From Candidatus Omnitrophota bacterium (GTDB taxonomy: Bacteria > Omnitrophota > Omnitrophia > Omnitrophales > JACROU01): DNA of 64,000 nt. The translations under genes and the position numbers were made by a program. The stretch covers positions 124,001 to 188,000 of the forward strand of contig JAJDCD010000010.1 of assembly GCA_029261035.1 (NCBI GenBank). Reading direction: 5' to 3'. Positions 44,101 through 52,471 of this stretch are shown one piece after another. Below the pieces are notes generated by a model. It saw nothing but the letters and a program-made list of their open reading frames with translations, was not told the origin of the DNA and ran no database searches. The first letter of the stretch is position 1; each line of letters opens with the position of its first letter.

Positions 44101-47100
44101 CCGACCATAACCACTTTTTTTCTATCTACAGCTGCAGGATCGTCAAATTTTATAACCTTGTCCATATTGGCTCTATCTTTAACCTTTTTAAAACTAGGAC
44201 CAACAGAAGGACGGCCTAAGCTAAGGTAGTTAATCCCTACATCTGCTACTTCCGTAAGAGAAACTTCCTGAGTTCCATCAGATTGGCGACCAAAAATATT
44301 ACGCCCATCAAAAAGAGGCTTTAGTTTCAAAACTCTCTTCATCTTTTGTAACCCAATATTGCGAATCACATCATGATCCGCTGCAATCACCACTGCATTA
44401 CTTTTTCGGATAGCCTCTTCTGGAGAGTCTACAAACTCAAAAAAGTTTACGTTTAATCGACTTCTAATAATTTTATCCAACGATGTATCTTCTCTAGCTT
44501 CCGTAACCCATTTCATAAACTCTTCTTGAACGTCAGGGTCATAGATATAAATTTTCTTAATTCCTTTAGCCGCTAACCACAACACTAAATCTTTAGCAGG
44601 GGAAGCTAGCAAACGCGCTCCATTTCCTTTAAAAGCAACTCCTAATAACGCCATCTTAATATCTGAAACTCTTTTTCCACTTATGGTCGACATATTTTGA
44701 TCGATCATAGATTTAAACCAATCAATTTGCGCATTATTAGAATCGCGCACCTCTGTAACACCATGAAATGCGAGTTGAGGTGGTAAAACATCATTTTCCC
44801 CAGCCCTTTCATTTCGCTTAAATAACTCATCAAATTCCGAGGCCGCTCTTTCTAGAAAAGCTCTTAACTTTCCCCCAAAAGCAAAAGAAGGACTAATATT
44901 ATGCAACCCCACACGCCTATCCAAACCAGCACCAAACGCAACCATTCCCATATCTCCTTTTAACTTACGTACAACTTGTGCAATCGTATTAAAAGAAGCA
45001 AGCTTGGTACCCAAATAAGAGAGAATTCCCAAGTAGCCCAACTCCGCACTCGCAGAGTCCGTCACAACAAACATTTTTTCATCTAAGCCTTTCGGAAAAA
45101 GAAGCGCTTTCAAACTTTCCTTTGTGTTTTCTTGAGCTTGTTTCAAATTTCTAAATTTATCTGCATCATCTTCATCTACAATCGATTCCACCTTAGGAAA
45201 TCCTAAAATCAACTGCTGACTATTCATATCCTCGATTTGAGATCCTTTACGCAACAACTCTGGAGCGTACACAACCGTAAAATTATCATCCTCTCCACTA
45301 ACATCATAAATCGTCTGCATAATATTTTCTGTTCGTCCTGTAGGCATATGGCTTCGAACAATAAATGTTTTATGACTTCGATCTCCCAAAGCTCTGAGCC
45401 TCTTTAACGCTTCACCAAATCCTCTACTACGCTGATTGACAACTTTCTCAAATCGATCCGCATCTTTGTCTAAGAAAAGACCCGCATCAATCATAATGAC
45501 ATTATGTTCCTCTAAAACCATAATCTGTGCAATTTGATATTTCAACTCTTTAAGCTTTGCACCCGATCCTTGTAAAACAGATGAATAAAAAAGATCCTCT
45601 TTTATACTAATTAATGTTGGAGTCACTTCTCCACTATGTCCAAAGAGCACTTTTTCTTGAATAAAATCTTTTATCCAAGTCAAATGCTTCTCAATCTGGA
45701 TCATTCTTTGCGTAAGAACCTCGTCTACAGTCTGTTCTCCTAAGTCCAATTGCTGCAAACCTACTTTGTCATCTAATTTCTGTAGTTCTTTAACTTTTAT
45801 TTTTTCTACATTCAATTTCAACCTTAACCAATCCGAAACATCATCAATATTTATTTCTGTAATATCCGCATCTTTCTTTCCTTGTAAAATAACCTCAGAT
45901 CTTCCTGGTTCATGGTTCTTTGAATTTGCAGAATCCAAATTTCTCTGCGTATCATACCAATCAATCGAGATCTGACGCCCTGCATCTGTTGCTCTTTTAA
46001 GCAACACAGCACTCGTCGTTACACCCACATCACCAACACCCCAAAAAGCAATTTTTTCTATTGGGGTTATTTCAGTAACCACCTGATCAGCACCCAAAGA
46101 TGCCGCCGTAGAAACGGAAACATCCACCCAAAGACTAGACTGATTTGGGCCTAAAAATTGAACACGCAACTTATCGCCCTCTTGAGCCGTAACTTTTGCT
46201 GACGTTAAAGACGATAAAGCTGTGCCATCAAAAGCTCGTCTTCGAAGAAGAGAGTTTGCTCGTCTTTCTAAGCCGCGTTGATAAGCTTTAGAATCTAATT
46301 GATAAGCAGAAGATACAGGTTCTGTAACCAAAGATCGAATTAACATGTGCCCTAAAGTTTCCGGAGCATCCAAAGAGTTCCTTGTTAATCGTGCTGCGAT
46401 TGAAATTTTATTTAATTCTGATTTAATAAATGCATCTGAATTAATTTGATCTTTTCCTAAAATTAAATTTAAATATTCATGCGCTTGCTCAGACAACTCT
46501 GCTTTTGGACGAATAGATAAGAAGGAAACATCTTCTTCTGTAAGTTTTTGCTGAATTCCACCACCATGAAAACCACCAGTAATAAGAACCGCCTTTGATT
46601 TACGTTCTTGCTTCAAGAAAGAAAGAGACTTTTGAATCATCGCACCTTCTCGCTCGCGAGCCACTTCATAAAAACGAAGCGCACGATCGAAAAACGAATC
46701 CTCCAATTGAGACAAGAGAGAAACTCTATTTTCCATCTCTCTTTGAATCGTTTGGATCTTTTCCGTTAGTAAAGAAGGCTTCCAGTCAGAAGCTAAAGAT
46801 TGAATTTTTTGAGCTTCATCACGACTTAATTCGAGCTTAAATAATTTTTCATAAAGATTAATAGTTTCATCTGCTTTGAAAATTTGTTTTTCCAACCGTG
46901 TTTCAAGAAGAGCTTCAGCAATGCTATTTTCCAAAGCACTTTTCTCCTGAAACAAATCAGACCCTACTAATTCTTTTTGATAAATAAGTTGACGAACCAA
47001 GGAGGGTAATACCTTACTGCGATCTAATGAAAACTCATATTCTTCTGCAGCACTCCAAAGAAGCTCAAAATAACCTCTTGGATCTTGAAACAAAAGTAAA

Positions 47101-48056
47101 TCACTTTGAGAGCTTGCATTCAATGAAGGAACTCCCTGTCTTAAGGAACTCCAATTTTCTGACAAAATCTTTTTAAACGGATTACTTTCTGGGATTTTAG
47201 TTAAAAGAAGATGTTGAATGTATAACCATTCTTGAGCCCAAACCTTAAGATCAATATCCTTACTTTCTCTTTCAAGGGTAAATAGCTTACGAATATTCTT
47301 TAAATCAAGAGGCGAGGCTACATATTTCTGTTCCAGTTCATTTAAATGTCTTAAATAATTTAATAAGTGCAGTTTTCCATTTTCAAACTCGCTCTTTTTC
47401 TGATCCCATACCCGTAAATCACCTAAATAAACTTTATCTTTTGCTTTTTGAATCTGGGTTTTCCACTGACCCACTGCCTTGAGCGCCTGTGGAGAGAATT
47501 TGTAAATTTCACGAAAAAGCTTTAAATTTTCTTTGTATAACTCAGGGTTCTCCACCCCTAACACTTTAACTTTTGATTGTTTCTCAATAGCAAAAACTTC
47601 AGCCGCTGAAAATTGTCCTTTTTTCATCCAACGATGAGCAGCACTTACATTCATTTTCGCATCAGGGAATAAGTTAAAAAGACTAGAATCAATAGAACTA
47701 TCGGCCCCTTCAACAAAAACAACGTCAACACCTTCTGTTCGATAAAGGTAATCTAAAATTTGTTTAATTCTATTTTGCGTTCCTAAATGAGCATGCGCAT
47801 CTTCCAAATGATAAATTTTCATTCTTTCTTGCTTTGTTTGATAAGCATCAACAACAAAGCCTAATTCATTTGGGAAACCAAAAGAAGAAGACATGGACTG
47901 TTGTGTAACTGAAGGGGTGCTTACAAACACCTCGGCCCAAGCAGGATTAACTCCTGAAAAAATCATAAAAAATGCCAATGCTAAGGAAAGCATTTTCATA
48001 ATCATCTTCTTTTTTAAAGTTTTTAATCTTCTTCGCATAAGTTTTTCTTCTTTCAT
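41181..48056 (-). CDS. Exported fusion: ChaN/TraB-like domain, two UDP-glucose dehydrogenase-like modules, unknown C-terminus
   Basis: 2291 residues from ATG 48056. Signal peptide near 20-45 (MLSLALAFFMIFSGVNPAWA). Residues about 50-560 resemble the ChaN/TraB/erythromycin-esterase-like fold: IYHLEDAHAHLGTQNRIKQI, DVVFVEGADSS and AVLITGGFHGGGIQQKL. Module 1 (about 665-1250) has a nucleotide-binding GVGDVG and a late KMALLGVAFKGNGARL, but where the catalytic cysteine should be it reads SPSFAFGGKLRAF (about 1050), so it is probably inactive. Module 2 (about 1310-1780) is complete: VVMVGTGYVGLITGTVLSDL, STVPPIAFDKM, NPEFLREGSAVHDVLNPDR, GAGYGGSCFPKD (about 1600) and VRIGVLGLAFKANTDDVRET. Residues 1900-2291 contain SSLG motifs and an unknown domain. 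UGDH makes UDP-glucuronate in the cytosol, so export is puzzling. Single gene with its own promoter. Confidence 0.85.
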   Translation of the reverse strand: MKEEKLMRRRLKTLKKKMIMKMLSLALAFFMIFSGVNPAWAEVFVSTPSVTQQSMSSSFGFPNELGFVVDAYQTKQERMKIYHLEDAHAHLGTQNRIKQILDYLYRTEGVDVVFVEGADSSIDSSLFNLFPDAKMNVSAAHRWMKKGQFSAAEVFAIEKQSKVKVLGVENPELYKENLKLFREIYKFSPQALKAVGQWKTQIQKAKDKVYLGDLRVWDQKKSEFENGKLHLLNYLRHLNELEQKYVASPLDLKNIRKLFTLERESKDIDLKVWAQEWLYIQHLLLTKIPESNPFKKILSENWSSLRQGVPSLNASSQSDLLLFQDPRGYFELLWSAAEEYEFSLDRSKVLPSLVRQLIYQKELVGSDLFQEKSALENSIAEALLETRLEKQIFKADETINLYEKLFKLELSRDEAQKIQSLASDWKPSLLTEKIQTIQREMENRVSLLSQLEDSFFDRALRFYEVAREREGAMIQKSLSFLKQERKSKAVLITGGFHGGGIQQKLTEEDVSFLSIRPKAELSEQAHEYLNLILGKDQINSDAFIKSELNKISIAARLTRNSLDAPETLGHMLIRSLVTEPVSSAYQLDSKAYQRGLERRANSLLRRRAFDGTALSSLTSAKVTAQEGDKLRVQFLGPNQSSLWVDVSVSTAASLGADQVVTEITPIEKIAFWGVGDVGVTTSAVLLKRATDAGRQISIDWYDTQRNLDSANSKNHEPGRSEVILQGKKDADITEINIDDVSDWLRLKLNVEKIKVKELQKLDDKVGLQQLDLGEQTVDEVLTQRMIQIEKHLTWIKDFIQEKVLFGHSGEVTPTLISIKEDLFYSSVLQGSGAKLKELKYQIAQIMVLEEHNVIMIDAGLFLDKDADRFEKVVNQRSRGFGEALKRLRALGDRSHKTFIVRSHMPTGRTENIMQTIYDVSGEDDNFTVVYAPELLRKGSQIEDMNSQQLILGFPKVESIVDEDDADKFRNLKQAQENTKESLKALLFPKGLDEKMFVVTDSASAELGYLGILSYLGTKLASFNTIAQVVRKLKGDMGMVAFGAGLDRRVGLHNISPSFAFGGKLRAFLERAASEFDELFKRNERAGENDVLPPQLAFHGVTEVRDSNNAQIDWFKSMIDQNMSTISGKRVSDIKMALLGVAFKGNGARLLASPAKDLVLWLAAKGIKKIYIYDPDVQEEFMKWVTEAREDTSLDKIIRSRLNVNFFEFVDSPEEAIRKSNAVVIAADHDVIRNIGLQKMKRVLKLKPLFDGRNIFGRQSDGTQEVSLTEVADVGINYLSLGRPSVGPSFKKVKDRANMDKVIKFDDPAAVDRKKVVMVGTGYVGLITGTVLSDLGHDVTTLDIDRNKIEGLNQPEVRLPIWEPGLEELVKKNRDDGRLHFQHSPLEESEFYSSGAEAAIHDANIIYIAVGTPEIKEGPNKGEANLAYLLSATRTAGWGIKSNLRSSDRRTPRRKVIVVKSTVPPIAFDKMKEVLVEMDLKEGSHFDIASNPEFLREGSAVHDVLNPDRNVFGVESEFASKKLQELWAPLQARHKHPVVVTDRKSSPMIKYSANVWLAISISFANALAWLSEEVGASYQEVVRIMKNDVRNPNAAFLAAGAGYGGSCFPKDTAEALYRAKESGVDFKIAEKAISTNGRAPMVVVGKIKSTLASIGDVAENTDLPLEGVRIGVLGLAFKANTDDVRETRSMVVIRELLDLGATVSFHDPLEEAQQNFVFDFTYQILKEDMSILDKDISGLLRQVRNQVLSGSRGEDKYDADVDTVSLNLTQREIEGIVKKGWKRLITVKFDDKVEVAKTMKQAIKGSNLIALMTDWDEIKNLDLVEAHQIMEPIKSVVIGGRRVEVPVIMDARNMLLARNKKQMLEAGIPLIESGENRLLAGAKESLRNSGFFTMFVGEEDITPISAKPLSASSLGVNQVFVTPQAKSAVAKILEEVTADSLGRRNDHLRDHRHKKERGSSARQTLAPEEITVAKVDGLVTELQNFRSVGHLRHLLTSLRSLLAKAPTKFTQYHLDAIQEVEIEDSSAKRQIQGLVSLFAKKTNLAVASSLGDSITTSVTISGTALLDPTSIEISPVTLDAKAAALRIFNKSTSSLPGQLVLPLGDVSEKVLEETLIPVALALRGPNKKNIAFLVPNNSTKDRVLSVLKNLKVDPEVKNKFITFQKVGRKTVAEALEFFVTMQTARFPKGQVVVVAPSVDLEGVFVKGVRKISSDQVIRGNSLDSVRDENRLVARIAAIDIGLDFLATPITNPHPDKLDQIDSIFHMRDSFLNDMVARWVTEIHAQLRILISA

Positions 48057-48075
48057 CAAAATTTTTTGTCCCGTA

Positions 48076-48104
48076 AATATTCCACAGCATTCTCAGTTTG
48101 TCAA
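48076..48104 (-). promoter_or_regulatory. Promoter of the 2291-residue fusion gene
   Basis: Minus strand TTGACA (48099-48104), a 17-bp spacer and AATATT (48076-48081). Predicted transcription start is only about 12-15 bases before the ATG, giving a very short leader with a weak GGGAC ribosome site. The remaining gap to 48308 is AT-rich with an imperfect AAACCCTT/AAGGGTTT repeat and no gene. Confidence 0.55.
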
Positions 48105-48308
48105 ACTAAGGAAGATAAGTTTCTAATATTTCTATCTGAACGATAAAAATAAGGCATAGATTCTTATCAAAAGGAACGAAAATAGTACCATATGTTTATA
48201 TAGAGTACAAGTAAAGACCCGTAAAACAGAGGCGAAATCAACTTAAACCCTTATTTTTAAGGAATTAACGTCAATTTTAAGGGTTTTTTAACAGAATTTA
48301 AAAAAACA

Positions 48309-49403
48309 TTAAACACTAAAGCGAAAAAACATGATATCACCATCTTTTACTTGGTATTCTTTGCCTTCCAGACGCATAAGCCCCTTCTCTTTAATGCCTT
48401 TTTCAGAGCCTAGTTCGTTTAATGCGGTGTAGTCAAATACCTCAGCCCGAATGAAACCTCTCTCGAAGTCCGTGTGAATTTCTCCAGCGGCCTGAGGCGC
48501 TGTCACAAGGTTTTGTACGGTCCAAGCTCGAACCTCTTGCTTTCCTGCAGTAAAAAAGGTGATTAACCCTAAAAGACTGTAACCCGTGCGAATAAGCTGG
48601 TTCAGACCGGACTCTTCAAGGCCCATATCTTTCAAAAACTCCACCTTCTCATCTTCTTCCAACTCAGCAAGCTCAGCTTCCACTTTTCCAGACACCACAA
48701 CCACCTGGGAATTCTCTTTTTCCGCCAACTCTCTTACTTGCTGAACCAAAGGCCCACCTTCCGGTAAATCATTTTCATTAACGTTACAGCAGTACAAAAC
48801 AGGCTTGGATGTTAAGAGCTGAAGGTCTAATAACACTTTTTTTTCATCCTCAGACAAACCTTGTTTTCTAACAGGAGTTCCATCTTCAAGACTTTCTTTC
48901 ACTTTAACGCAAACTTCTTGCTGCGCTTTAGCATCCTTGTCTCCAGTCCGTACTAGTTTTTCATTTCTTTCTACACGCTTAGTCACCGTATCTATGTCTT
49001 TAAGACATAGTTCTGTATCAATAACCTCGATATCCCCGACAGGATCCACCTTGCCTGCAACATGCACAATATCATCATCTTCAAAGCAACGCACCACATG
49101 AAGAACAGCATCTACCTCTTTAATGTTTCCTAAAAACTGATTTCCTAAACCTTCTCCTCTACTCGCTCCTGCAACTAAGCCTGCAATATCAACAAACTGC
49201 ATCGAAGTAGGCGTTATTTTATCGGGTTGGTATATTTCAACTAAACGATCCAATCGCTTATCCGGGACAGAAACAATTCCTACGTTCGGTTCTATGGTAC
49301 AAAAAGGATAATTCGAAGCGCCTGCTCCTGCTTTAGTCAACGAGTTAAAAACAGTCGATTTTCCTACGTTCGGTAATCCTACAATTCCACATTTAAATCC
49401 CAC
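48309..49403 (-). CDS. ychF: YchF-family GTPase/ATPase
   Basis: 364 residues from GTG 49403, with AAGGAG six bases upstream; the longer in-frame start at 49466 lacks a ribosome site and runs into the AT-rich repeat. TRAFAC class Obg-like P-loop protein: GLPNVGKSTVFNSLT (G1), PFCTIEPNVG (G2 region), FVDIAGLVAGASRGEGLGNQ (G3), and CCNVNEND (G4 with Asn-x-x-Glu, the YchF form linked to ATP preference over GTP). A coiled coil lies in the middle, and a C-terminal TGS domain (REVRAWTVQNLVTAPQAAGE, DFERGFIRAEVFDY). Involved in ribosome-related and redox stress functions. Downstream of a second paralogue. Confidence 0.93.
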   Translation of the reverse strand: MGFKCGIVGLPNVGKSTVFNSLTKAGAGASNYPFCTIEPNVGIVSVPDKRLDRLVEIYQPDKITPTSMQFVDIAGLVAGASRGEGLGNQFLGNIKEVDAVLHVVRCFEDDDIVHVAGKVDPVGDIEVIDTELCLKDIDTVTKRVERNEKLVRTGDKDAKAQQEVCVKVKESLEDGTPVRKQGLSEDEKKVLLDLQLLTSKPVLYCCNVNENDLPEGGPLVQQVRELAEKENSQVVVVSGKVEAELAELEEDEKVEFLKDMGLEESGLNQLIRTGYSLLGLITFFTAGKQEVRAWTVQNLVTAPQAAGEIHTDFERGFIRAEVFDYTALNELGSEKGIKEKGLMRLEGKEYQVKDGDIMFFRFSV

Positions 49404-49426
49404 AGAAATCTCCTTATCAAAATTTA

Positions 49427-49534
49427 AAAATAAAAAGTATAAAGTAAAAACTATGGACACATCCAAATATTTGGATGTGTTTATTTTTAAATTTTAAATT
49501 ATGGTTTTTAATTTTTACTTTAAAATTTTGAATC
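49427..49534. repeat. AT-rich long inverted repeat between the two ychF genes
   Basis: Arms AAAATTTAAAAATAAAAAGT... and ...AATTTTTACTTTAAAATTTT, with a perfect central hairpin ACACATCCAAATA-T-TTGGATGTGT. Same family as those at 17533 and 23928. Confidence 0.75.
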
Positions 49535-49536
49535 TC

Positions 49537-50631
49537 TCACACATTAAATCTAAAGTGAACAACATCCCCATCTTGAATTTCGTAATCTTTTCCTTCTACT
49601 TTAAAACAACCGTTTTCCCTAGCTTTTTGAAGAGATCCCGAATCAATTAAATCCTGACACTTTACAACCTCTACCCGAATGAAGCCTCTTTCCATATCGG
49701 AGTGCACATGCCCCGCAGCCTGAGGAGCCTTCGTTTCTTTAGGAACGGTCCAAGCCCGAACTTCACCATGGTCATGGGTAAAGAAAGTAACCTTATCCAA
49801 AAGTTCATAACCCATATGCACCACTTTAGCAGGCCCTGATTTTTCAAGTAAAAACTCTTCTATAATTTCTTCCTTTTTCTCCGCATCTTCCATTCGGGAC
49901 ATCTCTTCTTCAAGAATGCCACATAGATATACAATTCGAGACATATCCTCCTCAGAAAAAGCATTTAACTCTTTTTCCCACTTCCCTCCGCCCGGCAAAT
50001 CATCTTGGCTTACATTAACGCAATATAAATAAGGTTTGATTGTAAATAACTGAATATCTTTTAAGGAGTGTACTTGTTCATGCGTAAGATCCAAATGTCG
50101 AATCGGATGACCACTTTCCAAAGCATCTTTTAATCCATGCAACAAATCAAAAAGATCTTCATCAAATTTTCCTGAAGCTTTCTTTGCTTCGAGCTTGGCA
50201 ATGCGTCGCCCAACGGTTTCACTGTCTTTATGAATCAGTTCATTATTTACGATCCGAATATCGCGCATGGGATCAATGGAACCTAAAAAGTGAACGGCAT
50301 CTTCACTGTCAAAAATTCGAACTACATGAAGTAATACATCTACATCTCTAAGGTGAGAAAGAAATTGGTTCCCCATTCCCTCTCCTTTAGAAGCTCCTTC
50401 TACCAAACCCGCCACATCCAAAAATTCCAAATGGGCCCGAACTACGTGTTTCGGATCAATAATCTTAACGATTTTTTCCAGCCGCTCATCCGGGACAGGA
50501 ACAACCCCTTTTTTAGGTTGAATCGTAGAAAAAGGAGCAATTGAGATTTCCTCTTTTCCATTAGCTAAAGTATTAAAAATCGTGGTCTTACCTACATTAG
50601 GCAACCCCACAATTCCACAACGAAAACCCAT
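49537..50631 (-). CDS. Second YchF-family paralogue with altered G4 motif
   Basis: 364 residues, same length as its neighbour. Contains GLPNVGKTTIFNTLANG (G1), APFSTIQPKKGVVPVPDERL, FLDVAGLVEGASKGEGMGNQ (G3) and the TGS domain (GEVRAWTVPKETKAPQAAGH). The G4 motif reads CVNVSQDD where YchF has NxxE and classical GTPases have NKxD; a Gln at this position would change base recognition. The body is clearly homologous to the downstream gene but diverged (for example NGKEEISIA where the neighbour has KAGAGASNY). Having two complete YchF genes side by side is unusual, since most bacteria have one. Upstream gene of the pair, ATG at 50631, probably co-transcribed. Confidence 0.88.
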   Translation of the reverse strand: MGFRCGIVGLPNVGKTTIFNTLANGKEEISIAPFSTIQPKKGVVPVPDERLEKIVKIIDPKHVVRAHLEFLDVAGLVEGASKGEGMGNQFLSHLRDVDVLLHVVRIFDSEDAVHFLGSIDPMRDIRIVNNELIHKDSETVGRRIAKLEAKKASGKFDEDLFDLLHGLKDALESGHPIRHLDLTHEQVHSLKDIQLFTIKPYLYCVNVSQDDLPGGGKWEKELNAFSEEDMSRIVYLCGILEEEMSRMEDAEKKEEIIEEFLLEKSGPAKVVHMGYELLDKVTFFTHDHGEVRAWTVPKETKAPQAAGHVHSDMERGFIRVEVVKCQDLIDSGSLQKARENGCFKVEGKDYEIQDGDVVHFRFNV

Positions 50632-50761
50632 CGAATCTCCTCGTTAAATTCTATATAAATCGAATACGGAACATAAACAGCCACACAGTTTATCAAGAAC
50701 GCTGATATTTCTCAATAGGTCATCCTTTGGATATAAAATATTCATTTTATATATATTTTTA

Positions 50762-50789
50762 TTGACATTAATAAAATTTAAATTACACT
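50762..50789 (+). promoter_or_regulatory. Putative promoter of the propeller protein gene
   Basis: TTGACA (50762-50767), a 16-bp spacer and TACACT (50784-50789), 30 bp before the ATG at 50820. Confidence 0.55.
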
Positions 50790-50819
50790 ATCTAAAAATC
50801 ACCCTTTAAGGAGAAAACA

Positions 50820-52439
50820 ATGAAAACCTGTTCGATTTTATTCTTTATACTTATTTTACTACTTACAATCGTGAGCGCTCCAACAGAAGCTCTTTCGCAA
50901 ACACGTTCATGGAAAAGCATTTCGAGCTCTATTCCTGAAAATCAATTCCGTTCCATTTATCTTGTAAATACTCATCCGGAAATCATTTTTCTTATTTCCT
51001 CACAGCATATTTACAAAACAGAAAGTCATGGAAAAGAATGGAAGCATATTTTTGACTTACCTCTTTCTCCAGATATAAAAATCAACCAACTCCTCTCTTC
51101 TCCCTATGACTCAAATAGGATTTACATTACAACATCAGAAGGACTTTATATTAGCAAAGACTTAGGAACTCGATTTAAACTCAGCTTCACTTCTCTAAAC
51201 GAAAAAGAAAAAAATTGTTTCGCAATCGCTTTTGATCCAAACAAAAAAAATACGATTTATCTAGGCACTGAAGCCGGACTCTTTACATCTGAAAATCTTG
51301 GTGAAGATTGGAAAAAAAATAATCTCTCCTTAACAAATGAATTGATAAAAAAAATAATCCCTTTAAATAATGGGATCGCCTCATTCATAATCATGACCGA
51401 CAAGGGGCTCTATCATTACAATCAACAAAATGAAAGTTTTAAAACTCTATTTAAATCAAATAGCTTTTCAAGAGAAGAAGCCGTTGACGAAGAAATTTTT
51501 CTCTCTAACCTTATAGAAGATGTCGCACTGATTGATAAGAATATCCTGCTAGCAACACGACAAGGCTTACTGATCAGCAATGATGAAGGATTAACATGGT
51601 CGTCCTTTCCTTCTTTTGGACTACAATCTCAAGAAATAAAAGCGATTGTTTCCGTTACCCCGGATCTCATCTTTGCTTCTACCTCATCGGGTGTTTATCA
51701 ATACACTAATCAAAAAAAACGTTGGGAGCTTTTAAATTTAGGACTTCACGAAAACGAAACTACAGACCTTGTTTATCACCCGCTAGACAATGGATCTTTA
51801 TTTACAGTGACTCCAACAGGTGCTTTTACCTTGTCTCATATGAACCCTGTTTACAGTCCTGAAATTCGAATCCAATCGCCCTTTAACATGCAGCAAAATA
51901 AACTTAACGAATACTTACAAAAAGAACCCAGCATTCAAAACATTCAAGAAGCTTCTGTCCTCTATAGTGATCTAAGTGATCAAAAAATAAAACGCTGGCA
52001 TCAACAGTCCCGTTTGAAACACTTACTTCCAACGCTATCCGGAGGAATTGATCAAAATGCCTCTAAGAATGTAAATCTAGATCGAGGGAGCACAAATCAA
52101 CCAGATGTCTTTATTTTGGGGCCAGATGAAAAATCTTGGGGGTGGGACATTAATGTGAGTTGGGACTTATCTGATTTCATATGGAGCTCGAGCCAGACCT
52201 CGATTGATTCCCGTAGTAAACTTATGGTCGATCTTAGAAATGAAATTTTAACAAACTTAACTCGAATTTATTTTGAGCGCAGAAGATTAATTGCAGATTT
52301 CTTTCTAAAAGAAACACAAAACCCTATTGAATTATCCCTTAAATTAGAAGAACTCACAGCACTTATCGATGCTTACACAGGGGGCTACTTAAGCAACCAT
52401 CTCGCAGAAAAAAAGATTACCCCTCCGTGGAAAGAGTAA
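50820..52439 (+). CDS. Exported BNR/Asp-box beta-propeller-like protein
   Basis: 539 residues. Signal peptide (ILFFILILLLTIVSAPTEAL). Residues 30-350 contain repeated units of Asp-box type: YKTESHGKEWKHIF, YISKDLGTRFKLSF, FTSENLGEDWKKNN, LISNDEGLTWSSFP, fitting BNR/sortilin-like or Ycf48-like propellers, with strands such as TIYLGTEAGLF between. The C-terminal 190 residues are different: a helical region with RIYFERRRLIADFFLKETQ. Ycf48-like propellers often assist assembly of membrane complexes, others bind glycans; the role here is unknown. AAGGAG with ideal spacing before the ATG. Single gene, convergent with rlmN. Confidence 0.8.
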   Translation: MKTCSILFFILILLLTIVSAPTEALSQTRSWKSISSSIPENQFRSIYLVNTHPEIIFLISSQHIYKTESHGKEWKHIFDLPLSPDIKINQLLSSPYDSNRIYITTSEGLYISKDLGTRFKLSFTSLNEKEKNCFAIAFDPNKKNTIYLGTEAGLFTSENLGEDWKKNNLSLTNELIKKIIPLNNGIASFIIMTDKGLYHYNQQNESFKTLFKSNSFSREEAVDEEIFLSNLIEDVALIDKNILLATRQGLLISNDEGLTWSSFPSFGLQSQEIKAIVSVTPDLIFASTSSGVYQYTNQKKRWELLNLGLHENETTDLVYHPLDNGSLFTVTPTGAFTLSHMNPVYSPEIRIQSPFNMQQNKLNEYLQKEPSIQNIQEASVLYSDLSDQKIKRWHQQSRLKHLLPTLSGGIDQNASKNVNLDRGSTNQPDVFILGPDEKSWGWDINVSWDLSDFIWSSSQTSIDSRSKLMVDLRNEILTNLTRIYFERRRLIADFFLKETQNPIELSLKLEELTALIDAYTGGYLSNHLAEKKITPPWKE

Positions 52440-52471
52440 AAAAGGCTCCTAATCGTATTCATCTTGAGGCT

